NCBI GenBank assembly: GCA_030267565.1 | Contig: BRXU01000007.1 | Location: 3,100,001 to 3,164,000, forward strand | From: Pleodorina starrii | Taxonomy: Eukaryota > Chlorophyta > Chlorophyceae > Chlamydomonadales > Volvocaceae | Length of the DNA: 64,000 nt | Direction of reading: 5' to 3' | Shown: piece after piece, positions 1 to 9,400 of the stretch | How positions within the stretch are numbered: position 1 is the stretch's first letter | How the letters are laid out: every line of letters starts with the position of its first letter | Translations under genes and position numbers: made by a program | The notes under the pieces: model-generated | Databases searched by the model: none | The model's input: the letters and a program-made list of their open reading frames with translations, nothing else | What the model was told of the DNA's origin: nothing

Positions 1-619
1 AGGGGCTGATGTGACTGCGACCTTCGTTGGTAATTTCTCTTTCGGGAAGGTGGTCGGTAAAAGCGGGTGCTCAAGTTATCAAGCTTCCTCAACTCAGACT
101 TTTATACATGATAAACATGGCACCGTTTGGTGTCAAACGCAGCTCGAGAAGCGTTGAAGTGACCTTGACCTTGGTCAGTGGAGACCGTCGAATTTGTCTT
201 TTTATGCAAATGATTTTTGCAAAATACCGTGCAATATATAAGTCAAACTACAACATGTATTAATTTTTACGGCGGTGAGATCATTTGTCTGGTCGCTACA
301 CACACCCTCACACACACGCAAACACACGGGCAATGCTACAGGGCGGGGCCCCCTGAAGAGCTTCGCGCTGGGGCCCCGATCAAAGAATATGATACGTTTA
401 AATGTGCAGGCCAAACTTGAGCTTTGGCCTGCACGCGCCGTGTCGCGAAAAACACGGCTCCTTGCAGATGTTCGGCTTCCGTAACGTCACTGGTTTCGTA
501 CGCGGCAAACCATCGTCACCATAATGGTGTTGGCATTGCGGAAACGTGGGCTTTCTTGTTCCCAAAAGCAGACAATGTCGACGAAGTATAGGTTCTCCTA
601 CTTGCTCTCGTAGCGACAG
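1..619. other. AT-richer flank, no gene seen
   Basis: This stretch is lower in GC than the rest of the window and has no frame with coding character. It holds a short CA-rich run near 297-332 and one perfect hairpin at 404-434, listed separately. It borders the leftmost LINE fragment and may itself be old transposon sequence. Confidence 0.5.
404..434. repeat. Perfect 12-bp inverted repeat (hairpin)
   Basis: GTGCAGGCCAAA at 404-415 is mirrored exactly by TTTGGCCTGCAC at 423-434 around a 7-base loop. No gene end lies next to it, so a terminator role is not indicated. It could be the end of a small foldback element or a chance palindrome in transposon debris. Confidence 0.6.
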
Positions 620-633
620 AGGTTGATGGATGG

Positions 634-1497
634 ATGATGATGATGATGATGTTACAAGCTTCAGTGAGCTCGTACGGTTCAAACGAACCCGAAGGCTCAT
701 GAACCGCCTCAGTCAAGCAAAAGGAACAAAAAGTAAGGAAAAATCAACCGTAGCAGAAAGGGCATAAAGACAACATAAGACAGATACGTCACAAAAGCAC
801 AACATGACCTGAGAAGGAGTCTCCATCGACTCTACACGGCGATGCGCTCGCGCCGAAAGCAAAACATGTCATAAACAACCTTTGCAAGACCGCGCTGATC
901 GTCTATTTGCATGACGTCGCAAACACTCGCTCCCTCCGGTACACCCAGGTCCCAAAGCTTCTGCCGCGCTGACACGAGAGCAGAACACTCCAACAGAAAG
1001 TGCTTCTCGTCCTCGACGGCACCATTAATGCGACACGCCTTGCACACACGCAACTCCCTGGCTCGATTACTCTCGCTATTAACCGCCAGGTCTGATATGC
1101 ATAACCGGAAACGGAGAAGGGCACGGTGGTGCGCCGGGGGAATGTAACCCTCAAACTGCTTCGGCTGCCCCATCCTGTGCTTGTGACGGCACATTTTCAC
1201 GCCTGGCTTCCTGCCATCCGTAACGAAAGAGCACGGGTCGACGGCCAACCTGTCACTGGCCCAATCATCATTAATGCGCCCCCTAAGAGTGTCCAACAGC
1301 GCCTCAACGTCGAGCTTGCACGTATAGTACCGTCTAACCCTGGCGTCGATGGTACCCGCCGTCGCATCCTCCGGCCAGTCATGCCTTAAGATGTTCAGAG
1401 CCCGAATGATCTTAGTTCCCCAGCCGTCCCCCTGCAAATCCGATTCCAATGCCAGCCGGATCTCGTGACGAAAAACACTGTGGTATATGCTGCTAGT
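634..1497 (-). mobile_element. 5'-truncated LINE copy (C-terminal ORF and 3' end)
   Basis: Read on the minus strand this is the last part of a non-LTR retrotransposon. An open frame from about 1494 to the stop at 832 encodes the region after the reverse transcriptase, with the zinc-knuckle-like spacing C-x2-C-x8-ED-x2-H-x4-C (CKAC ... VEDEKHFLLEC). The 3' UTR, the conserved 3' hairpin (676-689) and a (CAT)n tail near 634-650 follow. It is cut off at its 5' end inside the ORF, exactly where it meets the ATCC-type tail of the neighbouring element. It is almost identical to the opposite-strand copy at 4976-6075, with only a few amino-acid differences, so both inserted recently. This copy lacks the nonsense codon seen in the other one. 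Confidence 0.85.
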
Positions 1498-1524
1498 GGA
1501 TGGATGGATGGATGATGATGATGA

Positions 1525-4010
1525 TGTTACAAGCTTTGAGCTCGTAAGGCCCAGACGAGCCAGGAGGCTCATGGACCACTAGAACCCGATAAAACTAGAT
1601 AGAAATCAAGAAAGGAAACATAAAGAAATATTTATCAAGCAACCAAGTTAAACTGGTATGCCGGTACTCAGACTTCGTAACCGACGCATCTCGTGGAGCG
1701 CTTTAGCAATCAAACGCTGATCTCCTAGTGTCATGACAGCGCACATATTACCATTAGGCAACGCGTCCGATAACTGCAAATTCTGGCGAATGCCTTCATA
1801 AGCAGGACACTCCAGAAAAACGTGGTACTCGTCTTCAACCGCACCGGTACTACACATAGGGCAAACACGATCCGCTCTCGTTCTACCATTCGGACGGTTA
1901 ACCTCAATCGCCCAACAGCAAAGGCGGAAACGAATCAAACTCCGATGATGACTGGAGGGGATGTACGTCTTGAGATGGCTGGGGTCGCCCATCCAGTGCT
2001 CATACCGACACATCTCTACCCCCGGCCGACGGTTATCAGAAACAAAGTCGCGAGGATTTACGGTGAGACGCTCATTAGCCCAGCCCGCATCCAGCCTATC
2101 CTTAAGCTCACCAAGCAGCCAAGGAATATCCAACTTATGAGAAGACAAAGCATCCACCTTGCTCTCGGTATCCAAACTCCCAGTCACACTATCCACGTCG
2201 TACCCCAGCGCCCGAAGCACCCTTAGAACCTTCGCACCCCACGAATCATGAAGGCCGTCTCCCATTAAGGCGAAACGTAGCTCTTCTCTAAAAACATGAT
2301 GGTAAATAGAACTCTCGGACTCCACCAACTTATTCCAAAAACGAAAGATGAGTCTCGCCCAAAACAAATGAAGGGGGTGTTGGCCAAATTCCCGAAACAC
2401 CAACGCGGTGGTGGCAGTTTTAACACACGCTAAGGCACGTAATACGAGAGCTGAAGCCCTACCATCCGATCGGCAACAGCCCTGTCAAACAGGCAAGTCC
2501 GCGATTCGTCTGCCTCCAGGATCTGAACAAGAAGATCTGGAGCCCAAACTTGAGCCCCGTAAGAGAGGATTGGCCGGATCTGTGCATTAAAGCATTTTAG
2601 CCCTACCCCGGGAAGAAGAAGCCCCTGCCGTCGCAGCTTATTTATTAAAGAGAAAATGACACGTTGCCCTGCCGAAAAAAGCTCGTCAGTGCATGACACG
2701 AAAGGCAAATCTGGTCCGTAGTGGATCCCCAGATACCGCGCACGTCCCACCCAATCGATAGGCTTAGAGGCCCACTGACCGTTCTCCCAGCTAGACATGA
2801 CGAACGGAGGCCCTAAACCCATCACTTCTCGAATGCGCGGGTTGGCGTGTACGCCTAAAATTTCTGTTTTCTTAACATTCACCCGCATACCAAAGGTCGC
2901 ACACCATAACCCAAGCATCTGTAGCAACCGTTCCAGACGCGCCCTTGAGCGTGCAAACAAACTAAGATCATCTGCGTACAGCAGTAAGGGAATCCTAAAA
3001 CCATCTGCACAAGGACACTTGTTCGCGTACATGAACGAGGGGCGATCCCTGTCCAAGACGTCGATAAAATCCGCAAAGCTCTCTCCAAAAATGCCATACA
3101 ACGTGGGGCTAAGCGGGCACCCTTGCTTGACTCCCTGGGAAGACTCGAAGGGGCAACCCGTTGCGCCGTTAACGCGCAGCTTAAGGGTGACCTTATCGTA
3201 GCAGGCTTTAATGGCTTTCAGTGCTTCAGGGCTAAGCCCACGCTCCTCCAATCGCAACCAAAGCAAGTCACGGGGAACCCTGTCAAAAGCCTTTTCGAAA
3301 TCGATCTGGCAAACGAAGAGTGGATGATTGATAGCCCCACCTGCCCGCCGATGAGAATCTAATAGGTGTCGCAGCGCGAATATATTATGAACCGTGCCTC
3401 GCTTCCTACGAAACCCCCCCTGATACGGTGAACGCGCGCCGCAATTCTCACTCCAGCCGTTAAGACGGTTCTCAAGCAAGAACGCGTACAGCTTAGCCAA
3501 AACTCCGCCCACCGCAAGACCTCGATAGTTACTCATGTCCATAACGTCACCCTTTTTATGGATAGGCGTTAGTACAGAGCTAATGAACTGACTGGGGAAA
3601 TCCCCTGTGGAACGAATGTGCTCAAAAAGAACCCGCAGAAGCGGCGCAGCCACATTAACCTCCTTCCTCTCGACCATGCGCGTCGCACGCTTAAGACACT
3701 CAGCTGGAATTTTGCCGGGGCCACAAGATTTATTGTTCCGCAACCGTTTGATAGCTTGACAAACCTCCTCACAAGAAAAAGGTGCAGAAATGCCCGCAGC
3801 AGAGTCTGCGCGCGCCTTGAAACTGTCTGACTTGACCCAGTCGTTACCATCCTGCAAAACCTGATAGTTAAGCTGGCACAGCATAACTTTTGCCCTTTCA
3901 ACAGCATAACTTTTGCCCTTTCAACATCAGTCGCATTCGACAAAAGGATGAACCTAGAGTCACAACACGGCGAATAGCCGGTCAAAAGAACATCCTCAGC
4001 ATAACTCAGA
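1525..4010 (-). mobile_element. L1-like LINE, 5'-truncated, with RT and 3' tail
   Basis: A minus-strand non-LTR element. Its 3' end at about 1525-1570 carries the conserved hairpin (1548-1561) followed by ATC/ATCC repeats, into which the copy at 634-1497 appears to have inserted. No endonuclease domain was found, so the element is truncated upstream of the reverse transcriptase. A direct duplication of about 23 bases at 3880-3925 marks its 5' side. Confidence 0.8.
1648..3884 (-). pseudogene. LINE reverse transcriptase polyprotein, frameshifted
   Basis: On the minus strand the frame ending at 2430 encodes a reverse transcriptase: an N-terminal segment (FSCEEVCQAIKRLRNNKSCGPG), the SNYRGLAVGG motif, QIDFEKAFDRVPR, GVKQGCPLSPTLYG and the catalytic YADDLSLF. 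Near 2425-2435 the frame shifts. The C-terminal region continues in another frame (KTATTALVFREFGQHPLH onward) to the stop at 1648 and contains CPMC ... VEDEYHVFLEC, the knuckle typical of L1-like ORF2 ends. A single indel therefore separates two otherwise long coding blocks. The element is dead but fairly young. Family placement below L1-like non-LTR is not attempted. Confidence 0.85.
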
Positions 4011-4399
4011 TGTCAACAGTACGACAAGAGATACTTAACTACTTCGTCCAAGAACCCGCCTTCTCGTACCGAGAAGCCTACGCTTCTTGTCCTCATTCGT
4101 TACAATTAATAACGCTAGATAGAGCCCCAGCGGCGATGCCACCGGAGCCGAGACTCGAACACCGCTAACAACGACGCTATATCCTGACAATGCAACCGAC
4201 TCCAACGTTGCCACCCAGACCAACCAACCCTTCGCCGCCCCGCTGATCGGCTTGGCGATAAACCCGGTCTCCCCGCTGATCGGCTCGACCTCGATTCGTC
4301 TCCCAAAAACCCCAAAAACCCCATTTTCAAGTTGGACCAGTGGCCGGCCGTGACCTAGGCTCTCAACCACCGGACTCTTGAAAGCAGATCTATACCTAA
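4011..4399. other. Unassigned sequence between mobile elements
   Basis: No gene is supported here. A block near 4225-4290 contains a near-duplicate of about 16 bases (cccgctgatcggct). A tRNA-like B-box word is present near 4140-4160 on the minus strand but no cloverleaf forms. A 111-codon minus frame at 4035-4370 shows no recognisable domain. Confidence 0.4.
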
Positions 4400-4650
4400 C
4401 TAGGCGTCGCGGGGCAGGGCGCCGAGGGGGATGCGCGCCGTCACCGCCCGCCGCCGCGCGCCGTCCTCTCGCACATACGCAAACTCGAAAACGCTGTTAC
4501 TCTTCCATCGCCCCAGCTTCTGCACCTCAGCCCTGTCCGCGCCGCCCTGCACCAGCGCCGTCGCGCCGCCGCGGCGAAGGTCGTGCGGGCGAAGTTGCGG
4601 CACGCCTGCCTCGGAGCACAGCACGCGGAGCTTGTTCTTGAATGTCTCGA
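4400..4650 (-). pseudogene. Tyrosine recombinase C-terminal fragment
   Basis: The minus-strand frame ending at 4400 reads RPHDLRRGGATAL, then KLGRWKSNSVFEFAYVRE. This matches the C-terminal catalytic box of tyrosine recombinases: H-x-x-R, then a G-R/H-W box and the nucleophilic Tyr about 10 residues on. Only this C-terminal box is present. The frame is open upstream to about 4650, where it is interrupted by the ATCC tail of a LINE. DIRS-type or Crypton-type transposons are likely parents, since both carry such recombinases and occur in green algae. Which one cannot be decided from 80 residues. The reading frame itself is undamaged up to the insertion. Confidence 0.7.
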
Positions 4651-4899
4651 TGGATGGATGTTACAAGCTTCAGTGAGCTCGTACGGCTCAAACGAACCCG
4701 GAGGCTCATGAACCGCTTCAGTCGCGCAGAAAAAAATAAAGAAAAACAAAATGACAGCAAAAACGATTCACAACGAAAGTGGTGCAATGGAATGATGTAA
4801 ACTGCGTGAGGTCGCACAAAAACAAACTTCTCAGAATGAAATGCGTTCTTGCCGCAGACTAAACATCTCAAAGATAGCTTTCGCAAGGCCGCGCTGATG
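4651..4899 (-). mobile_element. LINE 3' UTR fragment inserted in recombinase
   Basis: Minus-strand LINE 3' end. The terminal TTACAAGCTT and GAGCTCGTACGG words (written as on the plus strand) lie next to (GGAT)n, and the hairpin is at 4685-4698. Only 3' untranslated sequence and a short piece of the ORF end are present. Its 3' tail abuts the recombinase frame, showing that the LINE landed inside that older element. Confidence 0.75.
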
Positions 4900-4975
4900 G
4901 ATGGATGGAACAAACTATATAACAAGCTTCAGCAAGCTCGTACGACTCGAAGCAGCCCGGAGGCTCATGAACCGC
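4900..4975 (-). mobile_element. Short LINE 3' tail fragment
   Basis: Another minus-oriented LINE 3' end of about 75 bp with a GGAT-repeat tail and its own version of the hairpin (4944-4957, stem AGCC/GACT on the plus strand). It is cut where the plus-strand LINE at 4976 begins, so it predates that insertion or was rearranged with it. Confidence 0.65.
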
Positions 4976-6075
4976 TTCGTCGATTTGGTTTTAGCGTTGC
5001 TCGAGAGGGGTTTCCCGGCTAACGAGGCACCGCGTTCCTGTTATTTTGAGGTCGCTACTCGGGATCGCATGGTCAAGCTGCAAATCGCCTTTATGAAGCA
5101 GCTGGTCGGAGCTTCCGTCCCGCCCCTTCAATTGTTGTTTAGGGAACTAGGGCAGATGCCGCTGCAGATGTACTGGGCTGAATCTGTGTTTCGTTTTTGG
5201 AACAGTATGGTTGAGAACACTAGCAGCATATACCACAGTGTTTTTCGTCACGAGATCCGGCTGGCATTGGAATCGGATTTGCAGGGGGACGGCTGGGGAA
5301 CTAAGATCATTCGGGCTCTGAACATCTTAAGGCATGACTGGCCGGAGGATGCGACGGCGGGTACCATCGACGCCAGGGTTAGACGGTACTCTACGTGCAA
5401 GCTCGACGTTGAGGCGCTGTTGGACACTCTTAGGGGGCGCATTAACGATGATTGGGCCAGTGACAGGTTGGCCGTCGACCCGTGCTCTTTCGTTACGGAT
5501 GGCAGGAAGCCAGGCGTGAAAATGTGCCGTCACAAGCACTGGATGGGGCAGCCGAAGCAGTTTGAGGGTTACATTCCCCCGGCGCACCACCGTGCCCTTC
5601 TCCGTTTCCGGTTATGCGTATCAGACCTGGCGGTTAATAGCGAGAGTAATCGAGCCAGGGAGTTGCGTGTGTGCAAGGCGTGTCGCATTAATGGTGCCGT
5701 CGAGGACGAGAAGCACTTTCTGTTGGAGTGTTCTGCTCTCGTGTCAGCGCGGCAGAAGCTTTGGGACCTGGGTGTACCGGAGGGAGCGAGTGTTTGCGAC
5801 GTCATGCAAATAGACGATTAGCGCGGTCTTGCAAAGGTTGTTTATGACATGTTTTGCTTTCGGCGCGAGCGCATCGCCGTGTAGAGTCGATGGAGACTCC
5901 TTCTCAGGTCATGTTGTGCTTTTGTGACGTATCTGTCTTATGTTGTCTTTATGCCCTTTCTGCTACGGTTGATTTTTCCTTACTTTTTGTTCCTTTTGCT
6001 TGACTGAGGCGGTTCATGAGCCTTCGGGTTCGTTTGAACCGTACGAGCTCACTGAAGCTTGTAACATCATCATCA
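4976..6075 (+). mobile_element. 5'-truncated LINE copy with nonsense codon
   Basis: Plus-strand copy of the element at 634-1497 that extends further 5'. Its ORF covers the C-terminal region (QLLFRELGQMPLQMYW onward) through the CKAC ... VEDEKHFLLEC knuckle. A TAG at 5819-5821 truncates it 16 codons early; the sister copy has CAG there. The 3' UTR ends in the hairpin (6027-6040), then CTTGTAAC and (ATC)n. The shared part, 5218-6063, forms an inverted repeat of about 850 bp with 650-1497. The few differences include Tyr/Ser, Arg/Trp and Ile/Val. Confidence 0.85.
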
Positions 6076-6478
6076 GAACCGCTTCAGCTCCGAAAAAAAT
6101 AAAAAGAGCAAGACAAGAACGTCGAAAGGGTAGAAGTAGGCAAAAAGGTATCAAGCGTGGCATCGACTTAGGTTATGGTTTTTCGGGTCCCGATAATCGC
6201 GCGGTACGGGTTCTCAGCAGAACGCCCGTATAAGGTACTGTGACACATTCGTGAGAGGTACAAACAAATAATAATTCAACTATCTGCATAGGTCATTATG
6301 CCTCGGTGCGATAATGCTGTGTGATTTGATGCAAGCGCCGACCAGCTGTAGTCTACTGCGTTGTGTGATGCTGCTGCAGAAAGCCAGTACACCACACCTG
6401 ATAACATTTCGATATGGTTCTATGTGATCCTCTTGAGGATCGTTGTCCTGTTCTACTGTTTCTGTCAGTCACACAATC
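6076..6478. promoter_or_regulatory. Region upstream of the cyclase gene
   Basis: The first 55 bases resemble a minus-oriented LINE 3' UTR (GAACCGCTTCAG then an A-rich run, as at 4709-4740), suggesting the plus-strand LINE inserted into yet another LINE tail. The rest is unique, of moderate GC, with no TATA box that can be picked out with confidence. It should contain the cyclase promoter and 5' UTR. Confidence 0.4.
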
Positions 6479-9400
6479 ATGTCTTGTTCAACTGACGCGG
6501 GCCACGGCGCAAGACCAAGACGTGCGCAAGAGCACGTGTTAACATGGCTACCGCGCCTTTTTCAGTGCATCCTGGTCCCAGCCGCCGATGGCGATAAGCG
6601 GCGGACCCCATTAGCTGATAGTGCTGATAGGAATTGCAGCTTTTTGGCACAGATCGCGCCATCGGTCGCCATAGACGAAATTGCACAGCGCTATGATAAC
6701 AACACGCTCTTTGGCGTGCTGGTTCTGTCCAGCCGCCCAAACGCGGAAAACGCGTGTGAGAGTGCTGCCAAAAGGCCGGTTTCGACCAAGCTGACTGTTG
6801 TCTACTGCAACGCCGTCGCTGCCAGCCTTCTCCGAGGTCCTTGCCAAGCCGCCGCATGTGGAAGGCGCGCGCCGGCCAGCGCCGCGCGCGCCGGCCTGCT
6901 GGAAGCCTTCGCGGCGGCTTCCGAGCCGGAAACCCTCCAAAGCCTGCACGAGCTGCTGCACCGTGTGGCCCGCTCGCAGCCGCCCCAGCCGGGCAGTGCA
7001 TCGAACGGTGAGCTCCCGGACGGCGCCCTCGTGAAAACAGTCCTACACCCTCATCCGGTGTCCTCCGTCGGTTACCGGCCATCTGCTGGGAGCGCCGGGG
7101 CGACCGCCTCACCGTCGCCCTCCGGTGCCGCCGCCGGAGCCTTGCGCATCAAGGAGATCGAGCCCGCCTGGTTGCTGCTGCCGGACGAAATAACCGCCGG
7201 CAAGCGCGGCTGTGACAGCAGCAACGGCGGCGACGACGTTGGCGCCGATGGCTGCAGCCGCAGCGACGCCGGCAGGCGGGCAGGGCAGAACACGGGCGGC
7301 GGCGGCAGCCGTCGCGACCCCCGCCGCCGCCTCGGCAGATTTTTGTGCTGGACGCCGCAGCCACCGCCGCGGCAGCAGCAGCAGCAGCTACAGCCGCAAG
7401 TGCCAATCTGCAGCGGCGGCCAAGTGGGGGGCATGGCCTCCGGAGCGACGGCGGCTCCACGCCAGCTGCGGCCCGCTGTGATCTTGCTCTTTGAAAGTGC
7501 GGGGGCGCCGGCCGCCGCCGACAGTTTGGTCGGCACCGCCACCCGACCGGGGGGTAACGCACGTGCTTCCCCACCAGTCGATGACAGCAGCAGCAGCCAT
7601 GTTCGTGAAGGCGCCGCTGGCAGCGTCCGCGTCGCGCTGACGGAGGAGCCGCTAATCGCCGGCGGCGCCGCTGCCGCTGCCGCCATCGTCGCCGCCGCCG
7701 CCAAGGCGGTCATGACGGCGCCGATATCCGGTATCAGGCGACTGCGCAGCAGGGACAAGGACAGGGACAGGACGGATGACGTCGCTGCCGCCGCCACCGC
7801 CGCCGTCGCCGTTGCTGCTGTTGGTGGAATCGCTGGGCCAAGGCCGCTGCAGCAGCCGCTGCGGCGGTTTTTCTTCCGGCTGTCTGGAGGGGCCGGCGGC
7901 GACGGCGGCGGCGGCGGCGCAACGCTGCCGCACCGCTGGCAGTCCGATGGTTGCGTCTCACTGCTGGGGACAGGCCTGGGGCCCGCGAAGGGCGCGGCGG
8001 ATGCCCGGATGATGGCGGGCGACGCCGGCGGCGGCGGTGGACGGCCGCCGGATCCGCTGTCGCCTGCTTGGCCGATCGCACGGCCTGCGGATGGGAGCGA
8101 GTACGGCGATCTCTGGCTGCGCCGCGAGAGTGTCGTACTGTCGTCGTTGACCCACTTGGTGACTGCCTTTACGGCGGGATGTGGGTCGGTCCTGTACCAG
8201 AACGCGCCGGTGAGACACATTGGCAGCGAAGAATCACGGCTCATTGGCAGCGAAGAGTAGATCTTTTCCTCGGGGGGAGATGAAGAAGAAACCGCCGCAG
8301 ACCTTTTGGGGGGGAAGAGCCTCGCGGAGGGTGTAGACGAGAGCCGTTAGCCGGTTTTTGAGGAGCCGTTAATACCCAACCGGTTGGTTGAGATTCTCTT
8401 TCCGGGGGCGATAAAAATGGAGCCGTAGCGATGGGGCGCAGGCGGCGCGGCCCGCGATGAAGCGGTGGGGACCTCTCTCGGCGCGCCAGGGGGCCAGGGG
8501 GCGGCTTCCGCGCGCAAGCGCCTGTGGGCGCGTGTGGGCTCAGATGGTTCCCCCTGCATTGCGCCGCAGACTGCTCTCTCCGTCCTCGAGGAAGCACCCA
8601 CCCAACCCAACCACCTGTACCCGCCCACCCACCCACCCACCTGCACAATGCACAATGCAGGCAGCAGCGGCACCATCCCGCCACAGCCAACCCTGCCATT
8701 CCCCTACCCCGACCCGACCCCCAAGCCCGCCCCCTCCCAAACGTCTTGTCCCGCCCGCCCGCGCGGCCCACCCTCACAGAGCCTGGCCTACTACGGGCAC
8801 TGGTCGCTTCCGCCACCGCCGTCAAGGCCGCATCTGCAGCTGCATCGGCAGCAGACCGGAAGGGCGCTGTCGCGCACGGGAGTCGCCACCGCCACCGCCA
8901 GCAGCTTTGTGGGCGTTGCGGGCCTCTGCGGCGCGGGCGCGGGTGACGCTGACGGCGTTGACGAGGACGCGAGCAGCGGGACCCTCCTGCTGGCTCAGCT
9001 CTTTTCGCTGCAGCCGGGAAAGGTGTGTGCGGGGTGTGTGCGTGCGTGCGTGCGTGTGTGCGTGCGTGTGTGTGAGCGTGTTTGTGCATGTGTGTGTTCA
9101 TGTGTGTGGATGTGTGTGTGCATGTGCGTGTGCATGTATGTGTGTGCCTATGTCCCCACAGCAGGACGGGCGATAGCTGGGGGACGGTTGGGAGCCGTAT
9201 CGTAATTGTTGCAGGCCCAACAGCGGACGGACCCCCAACTGCCAGTGACTCATTGTTTTATAAAGGAGCATATCACTCCCGGACCCCCAACTCCCCCCCC
9301 ATGCCGCCATTCTCGCCTCTTCCCCCCGCAGCTCGAGCGCATGTTGGCGGAAGTTCTGGGGGAGGGCCGCGTCTGGAAGGGTGGGTTGTGGGTTGCGAGC

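Noticed and set aside
4130..4200. tRNA-like B-box (GTTCGAGTC on the minus strand)
   Set aside because: Neither the T-arm nor the acceptor stem pairs and no anticodon arm could be drawn, so I do not call a tRNA or a SINE.
7072..8244. 390-codon minus ORF opposite the cyclase's first exon
   Set aside because: GC-rich coding exons here keep antisense frames open; the plus frame has PAS-like motifs and consistent splicing.
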